A stretch of DNA of 10,580 nt from Alphaproteobacteria bacterium UBA1303 (GTDB lineage: Bacteria; Pseudomonadota; Alphaproteobacteria; Micropepsales; Micropepsaceae), in NCBI GenBank assembly GCA_002307315.1, contig DBTZ01000024.1, positions 2,734-13,313 of the forward strand, read 5' to 3'. The translations under genes and the position numbers were made by a program. Each line of letters begins with the position of its first letter. The stretch's first letter is position 1. The notes under the pieces are model-generated. The model was not told the origin of the DNA. It was given only the letters and a program-made list of their open reading frames with translations, and did no database searches. Shown here in pieces: positions 1 to 6,668 of the stretch.

Positions 1-206
1 CGGGCGATCTCGGTCTTGCCGACCCCGGTGGGGCCGATCATCAGGATGTTTTTCGGTAGTACTTCGTCGCGCATGGCTTCGGGAAGCTGCTGACGGCGCC
101 AGCGGTTGCGCAAGGCAATCGCCACCGCCCGTTTGGCATCGTTCTGGCCGACGATGTAGCGGTCGAGTTCGGAGACGATTTCGCGGGGGGTGAAGGCAGC
201 GTTCAT
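1..206 (-). CDS. hslU: HslU, ATPase subunit of the HslUV protease (N-terminal part, runs off the left edge)
   Basis: AAA+ unfoldase that forms a hexameric cap on HslV and feeds unfolded substrates into the cytoplasmic HslUV protease. About 68 residues are visible, reading from base 206 leftward. The family's N-terminal pattern TPREIVSELDRYIVGQ is present, followed by AKRAVAIALRNRWRR. The Walker A nucleotide-binding loop GPTGVGKT lies at residues 58-65, after the hydrophobic strand NILMI. The start is the ATG whose complement is at 204-206; it shares four bases (ATGA) with the end of hslV, so the two genes are translationally coupled. The rest of the gene lies beyond base 1. The assignment is very secure. 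Confidence 0.97.
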   Translation of the reverse strand, partial: MNAAFTPREIVSELDRYIVGQNDAKRAVAIALRNRWRRQQLPEAMRDEVLPKNILMIGPTGVGKTEIA

Positions 207-742
207 TTCGGGTCAAGTGTCTCGATAACGACGTTTTCGTTGGTGTAGATACATATGTCGCCGGCGATCTTCATGGCGCGGCGGGCGATCTCTTCGGCGG
301 AGAGATCGAATTCCATCAGAGCGCGTGCCGCCGCCAAGGCGTAAGGTCCGCCCGAGCCGATGCCGATCAGGCCGTCTTCGGGTTCAACCACATCGCCGGT
401 GCCCGACAGAATCAGCGAGGTTTGGGAATCGGCCACGGCCATCATCGCCTCCAGCCGGCGCAAATAGCGGTCGGTGCGCCAGTCTTTGGCCAGTTCGACG
501 CAGGCGCGGGCCAGATTGGCCGGATATTGCTCGATTTTGGCCTCCAGCCGCTCGAACAGGGCGAACGCGTCGGCGGTGGCTCCGGCAAACCCGGTGATCA
601 CGTCACCCTTGCCGAGACGGCGCACCTTGTGGGCATTTGCCTTCATCACCGTCGCGCCCAGGGTGACCTGACCGTCGCCGGCCACGACCACCGATCCGCC
701 TTTGCGGACGCTCAAAATCGTGGTGGATCGCCATTCGCTCAT
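203..742 (-). CDS. hslV: HslV, peptidase subunit of the HslUV (ClpQY) protease
   Basis: Threonine peptidase of the proteasome-beta fold that stacks as two hexameric rings and degrades proteins delivered by HslU. The protein is 179 aa, the normal family size. The conserved TTILSVRKGG start is preceded by six residues (MSEWRS); these should be removed so that Thr7 becomes the catalytic nucleophile, as in other alphaproteobacterial HslV. Further family signatures are VVAGDGQVTLG, KVRRL, GFAGATADAF, ELAKDWRTDRYLRRLEAM, IGSGGPYALAAARAL and AGDICIYTNE. A good Shine-Dalgarno (AAGGAG, complement of 748-753) sits 5 bases before the ATG. hslV precedes hslU with a 4-base overlap. hslVU is usually heat-shock controlled, but no convincing sigma-32 promoter was recognised upstream. 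Confidence 0.98.
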   Translation of the reverse strand: MSEWRSTTILSVRKGGSVVVAGDGQVTLGATVMKANAHKVRRLGKGDVITGFAGATADAFALFERLEAKIEQYPANLARACVELAKDWRTDRYLRRLEAMMAVADSQTSLILSGTGDVVEPEDGLIGIGSGGPYALAAARALMEFDLSAEEIARRAMKIAGDICIYTNENVVIETLDPK

Positions 743-982
743 AGCTGCTCCTTAATGCGCGGAGTGTAACACCCCAGATATTGATTAACAGAACCGCAAA
801 AACACATCATATTGATCTTTGTTTTCACTCTTCGTGAGGGGGGTCCCCCCGGCTCGGGGCGGTGTTCGAACGGATAAGCAAAGCGATACCATACACCCAA
901 ACCGAACGCCTTGGATTTCCGGCGCATTTTGTAATGCGATACATTTGTGTAATAGGGTGCCGAAAAACAAGGCGGTAACGCA
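743..982. promoter_or_regulatory. Divergent intergenic control region between hslV and the amidase gene
   Basis: This 240-base gap must hold the promoters of both hslVU (leftward) and the amidase gene (rightward). Two symmetrical elements are visible. One is GGGGGG-T-CCCCCC at 838-850, followed at once by CCCCG-gct-CGGGG (847-859), so two alternative hairpins share the C run. The other is a perfect inverted repeat CGCATT-TTGT-AATGCG at 923-938, about 45 bases before the amidase start, operator-like. The region 929-956 is AT-rich (TTGTAA, then TAATAG), but the spacing is poor for a sigma-70 promoter, so no promoter is called. Roles are inferred from position only. Confidence 0.35.
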
Positions 983-2017
983 ATGGCGGCGGTGCTGACG
1001 AAAATTCCCTATATCGACCTGAGGGGAGCGTTCACGACGCTCGATCTCGTTTATGTCCAGCGTCGACAGGCGCATGCCTTGATTCGAGCGATCAAAGGCA
1101 CGTTCGGTGCCGCCTCCAGCGTGCCCAGCGAAGTGCTGCTGAGGATGTCCGACCGTATTTCGCGGCGCTGGCTGGAACGCTCGGACAACCCTTATCTGTG
1201 GGAAATCACTCGTATTGCCGAGGAAATCGGCGAGGCCGGCGTCTTTACCCTCAATGCCTGTCTGGAATGGGGCTGCACCGGCGGCATCTGGCAGAGCAAG
1301 GCCGGGCCGGTTTTGCGCCGCGTGCTCGATTGGCCGTTTCCCAAGCTGGGCGAGATGCTGGTGGTGCTGCACCAGACCGGCAAGGTCGGGACCTATTACA
1401 ACGTGACCTGGCCGGGATTGGCCGGGGTGTTCCAGGGCGTAGCGCCGGATCGCTTTGCCGCGGCGATCAATCAGGCGCCGATGCGCAAGCTTGGCGCCGG
1501 TCTTGCCGGCGATTGGGCGGCCGGTAAGGTCGCCATCGGCCGGGGCGACGGCTTGCCGCCGAGCCACCTTTTGCGGCAGGTGTTCGAAACTGCGCCCGAT
1601 TACGCCACCGCCAAGGATATTCTGTGCCGTTCGGAAATAGCCGTGCCGGCAATTTTCTTGCTTGCCGGCCCTGAGGACGGCGAAGGGTGTGTGATCGAAC
1701 GGACCGAATGCGATTTTCGGGTGCGCGAACTGGCAAAGCATGGAGACGCTTCGGTATGCGCCGCCAATCATTTCGTCATGCCGCCCGACGGCAACGATTC
1801 CGGCTGGCGTTCCCGCCCGATCGACAGCGCCGGCCGCTATGTCCAGGCCTGCAACCTTCCCGGCGAGGGCGGCAATTTTTCCTGGTTCGTGCCGCCCATC
1901 GCCAACCCCAACAGCCGACTGGCTTTTGCCGGCCGGCCGCGCCAAGGCCGGCTGTCGCTGGTCGGAACCGAAGGCGCAACGCCGGTCACCGAAGTGTTTC
2001 GGCTTCCGTTAGGATAG
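983..2017 (+). CDS. Ntn-type linear amide hydrolase, acid ceramidase / NAAA-like (choloylglycine hydrolase superfamily)
   Basis: Predicted N-terminal-nucleophile hydrolase that cleaves a linear amide bond, such as an N-acyl lipid or acylated amine; the true substrate cannot be read from sequence. The protein is 344 aa. The middle resembles acid ceramidase and N-acylethanolamine acid amidase: GCTGG with candidate nucleophile Cys98, then LRRVLDWPF with Arg113 and Asp116 in the place of the family's RNLDYPF motif. A GKVGTYYNVTWPGLAGVF strand follows. Later comes ANHF (Asn262-His263) and a DSAGRY segment (Asp281, Arg285), matching the NHF/NYD and DS..R oxyanion and substrate-binding positions of this superfamily. 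About 97 residues precede Cys98, so self-cleavage would be needed to free it, as in acid ceramidase. No signal peptide is seen, so it is probably cytoplasmic. Weak Shine-Dalgarno AAGGCGG at 969-975. The family is fairly secure; the substrate is unknown. Confidence 0.8.
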   Translation: MAAVLTKIPYIDLRGAFTTLDLVYVQRRQAHALIRAIKGTFGAASSVPSEVLLRMSDRISRRWLERSDNPYLWEITRIAEEIGEAGVFTLNACLEWGCTGGIWQSKAGPVLRRVLDWPFPKLGEMLVVLHQTGKVGTYYNVTWPGLAGVFQGVAPDRFAAAINQAPMRKLGAGLAGDWAAGKVAIGRGDGLPPSHLLRQVFETAPDYATAKDILCRSEIAVPAIFLLAGPEDGEGCVIERTECDFRVRELAKHGDASVCAANHFVMPPDGNDSGWRSRPIDSAGRYVQACNLPGEGGNFSWFVPPIANPNSRLAFAGRPRQGRLSLVGTEGATPVTEVFRLPLG

Positions 2018-2123
2018 TGTAATTTTGGGTAGGGTAATTTTACCGGTTCGGCGGAGGGTATATTCTTTCGCCCCGGGCGGCGAGTTGCTATCTCTGTCCT
2101 CTTAAGATCGGAAAGATTCGCTT
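2018..2123 (+). promoter_or_regulatory. Upstream region of hisB with operator-like symmetry
   Basis: The gap between the amidase stop and hisB contains GTAATTTT twice (2019-2026 and 2034-2041, 15 bases apart). The second copy lies inside a perfect inverted repeat GGTAA-TT-TTACC (2033-2044). A TATATT box at 2059-2064 could be a -10 element, but no good -35 lies at the right distance. A Shine-Dalgarno CGGAAAG (2109-2115) precedes the hisB ATG by 8 bases. No terminator is seen for the upstream gene, so hisB may be read both from its own promoter and by readthrough. Confidence 0.3.
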
Positions 2124-2726
2124 ATGCGCACCGCGATTGTCGAACGCAAAACGGCTGAAACCGAAATCTTCGTGTCGCTCGATCTCGACGGATCGGGCGA
2201 ATACGAGGTTGACACCGGTGTCGGCTTTCTCGACCACATGCTAGAAAGTTTTGCCCGCCATGCGATGTTCGACCTTAAGATTCGTGCTCAAGGCGATCGC
2301 GATGCCGATTTTCATCACACCGTCGAGGACACCGGCATCGTCATCGGCCAGGCGGTAAAAAAAGCGCTCGGCGATATGGCGGGGATCACGCGATTCGGTT
2401 CGTCGGGTATTCCGATGGACGAAGCCTTCACGCGCGCGGCCGTCGATGTGTGCGGGCGGCCTTACCTGGTATGGCGGGTAAAAATTCCCGCCGCCAAGCT
2501 CGGCGATCTGGATACGGAACTGTTCAAAGAATGGTTTCAGGCTTTCGCGTCGAATGCCGGCATTTGTCTGCATGTCGAAAATTTATACGGCGAGAACAGT
2601 CACCATATCGTCGAGACGTGCTACAAGGCACTGGCCAGAAGTTTGCGCCAGGCCGTGGCGCCGGACGATACGCTTGACGGTGCGGTGGCTTCGACCAAGG
2701 GCGTATTGGGCGAAAAGGACGTGTGA
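2124..2726 (+). CDS. hisB: Imidazoleglycerol-phosphate dehydratase (histidine biosynthesis)
   Basis: Converts D-erythro-imidazole-glycerol phosphate to imidazole-acetol phosphate, the sixth step of histidine synthesis, in the cytoplasm. It is 200 aa, the normal length of the monofunctional enzyme, with no histidinol-phosphatase domain attached. Metal-binding and catalytic motifs are all present: GFLDHML (34-40), DFHHTVEDTG (62-71), MDEA (98-101), the ENSHHIVE segment (157-164) and the C-terminal STKGVLG (190-196). In related Rhodospirillales hisB is followed by hisH, hisA and hisF. Here it is followed by a 242-base gap and polysaccharide genes, so the rest of the pathway must be elsewhere. 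The identification is certain. Confidence 0.98.
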   Translation: MRTAIVERKTAETEIFVSLDLDGSGEYEVDTGVGFLDHMLESFARHAMFDLKIRAQGDRDADFHHTVEDTGIVIGQAVKKALGDMAGITRFGSSGIPMDEAFTRAAVDVCGRPYLVWRVKIPAAKLGDLDTELFKEWFQAFASNAGICLHVENLYGENSHHIVETCYKALARSLRQAVAPDDTLDGAVASTKGVLGEKDV

Positions 2727-2968
2727 TTCGGTTGGTTCGGAGACACGCGACGGCAATATGCGGTTTTGGGGAGTTTTACGAGGTTGGACAACGGATGTCG
2801 GCCGATTCGAAATTAAACCTTTTATAGTGGGAATGAGTACGTTACCATTCTAACGGGTGTTTTTGATGTGCGGCAGGGCGTGATGTCCTAACGTATTGCC
2901 GTGTCTGCGAGGCGTTATCGTGTCGGTATGGCATGGTGTCGTTCATGCGTTAGGCGAGGGGGGGGGGC
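2727..2968 (+). promoter_or_regulatory. Control region upstream of the EPS genes, with repeated CGTTA/TAACG sites and a poly-G run
   Basis: This is a non-coding gap of 242 bases and less GC-rich than its surroundings. The pentamer CGTTA or its complement TAACG occurs five times: 2840-2844, 2851-2855, 2889-2893, 2913-2917 and 2948-2952. The first two form an inverted pair with a 6-base spacer. A TTTATAGTG stretch (2821-2829) resembles a -10 element without a recognisable -35. A GCATG...CATGC inverted repeat lies at 2931-2948. The region ends in GAGG followed by a run of ten G (2958-2967) directly before the GTG start. No terminator with a T tract follows hisB. Function is inferred from position. 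Confidence 0.35.
2956..2968 (+). repeat. G10 homopolymer between the ribosome binding site and the GTG start of the sugar phosphotransferase
   Basis: GAGG (2956-2959) is the only Shine-Dalgarno-like sequence near the GTG at 2969, and it runs into ten consecutive G (2958-2967). An in-frame TAG stop lies at 2951-2953. A change in G number would therefore not alter the protein; it would alter only the spacing between ribosome binding site and start codon. The run is directly visible; a role in expression variation is inferred. Confidence 0.6.
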
Positions 2969-4468
2969 GTGGAAGATCGGTATTTATCTGTAACTGATGG
3001 CGATTTATGTACCGTCGGCGAGCGGATAAGGAGGGCGCGGCATTTGCGTCGCGCGATCTGTGCGGCGAGTTTGGTCGCGGCCGATGTTTTATCCTTCGTC
3101 CTGGCCGGAATAACGTTTTGTCACGGACGGGCCGTGGAGGTGGTTTCGTTAAGCCGGTATGCGCAGGCTGGCGTTTCGCATGTGGACTTGTTTTATGTCT
3201 TGTGTGCGGCCTTCGTCGCTATCCGTTACGTTGCGGGCGATTATACGCGACGTCAGATGCTGTGGGACGGTATCCGCCTGACGACGATCAGTCTGCTGGT
3301 CGTCAGTGTGCCAAGCATACTGGTAGTGCTGCTGTCCGAAAATTCCTACTCGTTGTCCGCAATTTTCCTGGCATGGCTGTTTCTGATCCCGGTGTTGCCG
3401 ATGTGCCGCCATTTGGTGCGTGCGGCATTGTGCCGGTTCGGCTGGTGGACGTTGCCGACGGCGCTGATCGGCGACGGAGCCAAGATCGCCAAGGTCAACG
3501 ACGTATTTGGCAATTCGCTTTCGCTCGGTTTCGACGTCAAGTTTCTGGTTCGGCGCGATAATAAAACGGTCGAGACCGAGGATGTCGCCGACGTCGTCAA
3601 TATCGGTTTGCGCAACGTCGGCAACATCGTCGGCCGTCTGTGCGCGGCCGGATGCCTGGAAGCCGTTATCGTTGCCGAAAAAGAGCAGGACGACGAGGAA
3701 CTCGGCGAATTGGTCGATCGGCTCAGGACGGTCGGTATCGGCGTCGCTATCGTGTTGCCGCCGCAGAACTTCCCCATGATCGGGGTAAAGATCAATTATA
3801 CCTTCGAGCAGGACTTGCTGCTGCTGCATGTCGATAACGGCCTGAACCGTCTGCCCGGCAGGCTCGTCAAGCAGGCGATCGATTTTTTCGGTTCGCTCGC
3901 GCTGTTACTGTTGTTTACGCCGTTGCTCGCGGCCATCGCGATTCTGATAAAACGGGATGACGGCGGTAGGATATTTTTCGTTCAACGGCGTGTCGGCCGC
4001 GACGGGCAGGAATTTCCTTGCATCAAGCTGCGTACGATGCGGGCCGATGCCGAGGAGACCTTGAAGCGGTGGAAACAGCAGGATTCGCCCTTGTACCGTG
4101 AGTACATTGCTTCGAATTTCAAACTGCGTAACGATCCGCGCATCACCGATACCGGCCGTTGGCTCCGCCAATGGAGCCTCGACGAGTTGCCTCAGCTCAT
4201 CAACGTTCTGATGGGCGACATGAGCCTGATCGGGCCACGTCCGCTTCTAGCACGGGAAATCAGCGAATACGGACCGGCGTTCAACCTCTATAAAAGCGTG
4301 CGCCCCGGTCTGACCGGCTTGTGGCAGATCAGCGGCCGCAGTCGCACCACGTTCGCCGAACGCGCCGCCGCCGATGCTTGGTACGTCAAGAACTGGTCCT
4401 TATGGTACGACGTCGTGATTGTATTCAAGACCTTCAATGTGCTCGTCAGCCGCAATGGCGCCTACTGA
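2969..4468 (+). CDS. Polyprenyl-phosphate sugar-1-phosphate transferase (WbaP-type bacterial sugar transferase)
   Basis: Inner-membrane enzyme that transfers a sugar-1-phosphate from a nucleotide sugar to undecaprenyl phosphate, the first committed step of EPS, capsule or O-antigen repeat-unit assembly. It is 499 aa with the long-form layout. Four hydrophobic segments lie at about residues 29-50, 72-90, 103-123 and 129-150. A cytoplasmic Rossmann-like region spans about 160-290 (TALIGDGAKIAKV). A further membrane segment (303-327) precedes the catalytic domain (328-499). The latter contains RIFFVQRRVGRDG, KLRTM (353-357), the catalytic Asp405-Glu406 in SLDELPQLINVLMGDMSLIGPRP, and the end motif RPGLTGLWQISGRSR. 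Galactose-1-phosphate is the commonest substrate in this subfamily, but the sugar cannot be read here. The GTG start is chosen because an in-frame stop lies 18 bases upstream and the next good in-frame start is far inside. Confidence 0.95.
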   Translation: MEDRYLSVTDGDLCTVGERIRRARHLRRAICAASLVAADVLSFVLAGITFCHGRAVEVVSLSRYAQAGVSHVDLFYVLCAAFVAIRYVAGDYTRRQMLWDGIRLTTISLLVVSVPSILVVLLSENSYSLSAIFLAWLFLIPVLPMCRHLVRAALCRFGWWTLPTALIGDGAKIAKVNDVFGNSLSLGFDVKFLVRRDNKTVETEDVADVVNIGLRNVGNIVGRLCAAGCLEAVIVAEKEQDDEELGELVDRLRTVGIGVAIVLPPQNFPMIGVKINYTFEQDLLLLHVDNGLNRLPGRLVKQAIDFFGSLALLLLFTPLLAAIAILIKRDDGGRIFFVQRRVGRDGQEFPCIKLRTMRADAEETLKRWKQQDSPLYREYIASNFKLRNDPRITDTGRWLRQWSLDELPQLINVLMGDMSLIGPRPLLAREISEYGPAFNLYKSVRPGLTGLWQISGRSRTTFAERAAADAWYVKNWSLWYDVVIVFKTFNVLVSRNGAY

Positions 4469-4623
4469 AATTCGGCATATCCCCGTTTTACCGTCAATAT
4501 CTGCTCTTGCCGCAAGGCTGGAAATGCCGCAATATGCCGAATATTCAGGATAATTCGGAGTTCTTGTTGCGGAGAATGCCATTAAGGTGTGCCGCTCGTG
4601 CGTGTGATCGGAAGGGCTGGTCA
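4469..4623 (+). promoter_or_regulatory. Intergenic stretch with a long inverted repeat between the sugar transferase and wzi
   Basis: Perfect 11-base arms ATTCGGCATAT (4470-4480) and ATATGCCGAAT (4532-4542) enclose 51 bases. Inside the loop, CTTGC-c-GCAAG (4506-4516) can form a small hairpin. TGCCGCAA occurs twice (4508-4515, 4525-4532), the second copy running into the right arm. No T run follows the right arm, so this is not a typical intrinsic terminator. It starts one base after the transferase stop, so it could be an mRNA processing or stability structure, or a protein-binding site. Strong Shine-Dalgarno GGAAGGG (4610-4616) for the next gene. Confidence 0.4.
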
Positions 4624-6093
4624 GTGAGGATAGCAGAGACTTTCATGGCGGCCATCGCCGGGTTGACGATGTGTTTTGCCGTAGCTTCGGCAAGCCCGTG
4701 GGCCGAGGTGGGCGATGCTTCTTTGCGGTCGGATATTCTTGTTCTCGCGTCTGCCGGCGTCATCGACAATGTGACGATGCAATGGCCGTTGCCTTGGACC
4801 GGTATCTTGCGCCGGCTGTCGTCGAGCGACGCCCTTGACGATCAGCCGGATTACGTCCGTGAGGCGGCGCGCCGGGTCAAAGAGCGGGGCATGGCGGAGG
4901 TTCGTACGCACAGGCTGAACTCCGGTCTCACTATCGATGCGGCCAGCGAACCGGCCTTAGTGCGCGGGTTCGATGCGCTGGGACGCGGTTCCTTCGAAGG
5001 CCGTGCCTCGGTCGAGGCCTTGTGGGATACCACGGCGCTGAAACTTTCGCTCGGCGGCCGCACTACCGGTTCCGGCGACCGTCAGGCGCTGATGTTGGAC
5101 GACAGCTATGTCGCCCAGCGCATCGGCAATGCGGTGATAACCGGCGGCTATCGAACGCACTGGTGGGGACCGGGCTGGATTTCGGCGTTGTCGCTGTCCA
5201 ACAACGCCCGGCCGATGCCCGAGATCGCTATTTCGCGTCTCGATACCGAGCCATTCGAATCGCCCTATCTTAGTTGGATCGGCCCGTGGCAGGCCGAATT
5301 CTTCGTCGGTCTATTGGACGGGACACGAATCGCCGACAACACCGCCTATGTCGGATTTCGTCTTGGCTTCAACCCGTTGCCGCATCTCGAAATCGGCCTT
5401 GCCCGCACCACTGAGATGTGCGGCAGCGGACATAAATGCGATCCGCTAAGGGATTATATCGACATCCGCAACGATCCCAAGCACACCAACGATACCAACG
5501 ATCAGGGCAATATCGACATTCGCTACAGTTACGCCTTCTCGGACTTCGCCGTCGAGACCTACGTTCAGTTCATGAACGAGGACACCAACCCGTTTCAGCA
5601 TTCCGGCACCAGTCATCTCTACGGGATTAGCGGCTGGATGCCGCTGTGGGACGGCATCGGCCGAATAACGATGGAATATGCAGATTCCGTTGCCACCTAC
5701 GACTTATGGGGCAGCGGAACGATGCACGGCTTTTCATACAACAACTGGCGGTACACGGACGGCATGCGCTATCGCGGTCGTACCTTGGGCTTCGGTCTGG
5801 ATAGCGATTCCAGATTACTGTCGCTGCAGGCGAGCTATCAGCGCAACGCCGGCGACAGTTATCGGATGACCTATCATCACGCGGAAATATCGACGCCCGA
5901 AAATGGGGCGGGAAACGTAGTGACGGGCGCACCGGTCATTGTGAACGTTCTCGAAGCGCGCATCGATTATCCGCTGAACGTCGATGTCGGACAAATTCAT
6001 CTGTCGTTTGCCGGCCGGGTGCAGGATGACCGTCCGCGACCCGATCAAGGCTGGTTGGCCTCGGCGGAAGCGTCGATACGTTTTGCGTTTTAG
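4624..6093 (+). CDS. wzi: Wzi-family capsule assembly outer-membrane beta-barrel protein
   Basis: Member of the capsule assembly protein Wzi family, outer-membrane barrels that help attach or organise capsular polysaccharide at the cell surface. The GTG at 4624 is chosen because GGAAGGG lies 7 bases upstream. It gives 489 aa (E. coli Wzi is about 480) with a signal peptide whose hydrophobic core is at residues 8-20 and likely cleavage near ASA-SPW (after about residue 23). The family hallmark HWWGPGW (WWGPGW at 180-185), followed by SLSNNARPMPEIAISR, is present. Alternating polar and hydrophobic strands run through the second half. The last residue is Phe (SIRFAF), the usual outer-membrane barrel insertion signal. 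Cys266 and Cys272 could form a small disulfide loop. The frame is open upstream to 4321, but that part overlaps the transferase and lacks its own start signals. An ATG at 4576 is a weaker alternative start. Confidence 0.9.
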   Translation: MRIAETFMAAIAGLTMCFAVASASPWAEVGDASLRSDILVLASAGVIDNVTMQWPLPWTGILRRLSSSDALDDQPDYVREAARRVKERGMAEVRTHRLNSGLTIDAASEPALVRGFDALGRGSFEGRASVEALWDTTALKLSLGGRTTGSGDRQALMLDDSYVAQRIGNAVITGGYRTHWWGPGWISALSLSNNARPMPEIAISRLDTEPFESPYLSWIGPWQAEFFVGLLDGTRIADNTAYVGFRLGFNPLPHLEIGLARTTEMCGSGHKCDPLRDYIDIRNDPKHTNDTNDQGNIDIRYSYAFSDFAVETYVQFMNEDTNPFQHSGTSHLYGISGWMPLWDGIGRITMEYADSVATYDLWGSGTMHGFSYNNWRYTDGMRYRGRTLGFGLDSDSRLLSLQASYQRNAGDSYRMTYHHAEISTPENGAGNVVTGAPVIVNVLEARIDYPLNVDVGQIHLSFAGRVQDDRPRPDQGWLASAEASIRFAF

Positions 6094-6122
6094 ACCTCCC
6101 CGTAGCGGCTCGGTATTGCGGC

Positions 6123-6665
6123 ATGAACGGCACCACGGATAAGGCCAATTTGACGAATTTCGCGCCGAACGAACGCTGGTACGTGGTGCAAACCAAACCT
6201 CGCGAGGAAAGTAAGGCGGTCTTCAATCTCGAGCGCCAGGACTTCAGCGTCTTCTGTCCGCGCATATCTAAGATCGTCCGTCATGCGCGGACAGTTTCCA
6301 AAGTGATGACGCCGTTGTTTCCCAACTATGTTTTTTTGGCGATGGATATCGCCACTACCCAGTGGCGCAAGATCAACGGTACCTTCGGGGTTTCGCATCT
6401 GATCGTGCAGAACGAGTCGCCCCAGCCGGTTCCTGGCGGCGTTGTCGAGGCTCTGCGTTTGCGCATGAACGAAATGGGGGTAGTGGATTTGACTCAAACG
6501 TTCCGGGTCGGGCAGAAGGTGCGGATCGATACCGGCGCGTTTGCCGACTGGGTGGGAACCCTGGAGCATCTCGATGCCAAAGGGCGCGTATTGGTGCTGC
6601 TCGACATGATGGGGCGGGGCGTCCCTGTTCAGTTGCACGCCTCCGAGATCGCACCCGGGGCGTAG
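6123..6665 (+). CDS. NusG/RfaH-type transcription antitermination factor
   Basis: Specialised paralogue of the elongation factor NusG. Such proteins (RfaH and relatives) bind RNA polymerase and suppress pausing and termination in long polysaccharide operons. It is 180 aa. The NGN domain spans about residues 18-112, beginning RWYVVQTKPREESKA, with FCPRISK, and LFPNYVFLAMD at 65-75, the polymerase-binding part of the fold. The KOW domain is at about 129-178 (FRVGQKVRIDTGAFADWVGTLEHL). The location inside an EPS cluster and the RfaH-like LFPNYVF motif argue for a dedicated paralogue; housekeeping NusG normally sits with secE and rplK. It begins 29 bases after wzi with no good Shine-Dalgarno, so translation may depend on wzi or be weak. 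The likely target is the leader before the exporter gene (7333-7373), by inference. Confidence 0.92.
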   Translation: MNGTTDKANLTNFAPNERWYVVQTKPREESKAVFNLERQDFSVFCPRISKIVRHARTVSKVMTPLFPNYVFLAMDIATTQWRKINGTFGVSHLIVQNESPQPVPGGVVEALRLRMNEMGVVDLTQTFRVGQKVRIDTGAFADWVGTLEHLDAKGRVLVLLDMMGRGVPVQLHASEIAPGA

Positions 6666-6668
6666 TAG

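Noticed and set aside
838..859. G6/C6 palindrome with adjacent CCCCG/CGGGG as a terminator
   Set aside because: No T run follows on either strand and it lies between divergent starts, where no transcript is expected to end.
860..875. TTCGAA (865-870) as a sigma-32 -35 box for hslVU
   Set aside because: No C-rich -10 box lies at a 13-15 base spacing on the minus strand.
785..1945. Long open frame on the minus strand opposite the amidase gene
   Set aside because: It is a shadow of the amidase coding sequence: high GC third positions keep the opposite frame open. Its translation is Arg/Gly/Ala/His-rich with no recognisable family, and it overlaps the divergent control region.
4321..4623. Upstream extension of the wzi frame
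   Set aside because: Most of it overlaps the transferase C-terminus in another frame and its translation is Arg-rich; the signal peptide and strong Shine-Dalgarno point to GTG 4624.
6098..6109. Second ops-like string (GTAGCG core) just before the NusG-like gene
   Set aside because: Only about 7 of 12 positions agree with ops and no hairpin with a T run is nearby; likely chance.
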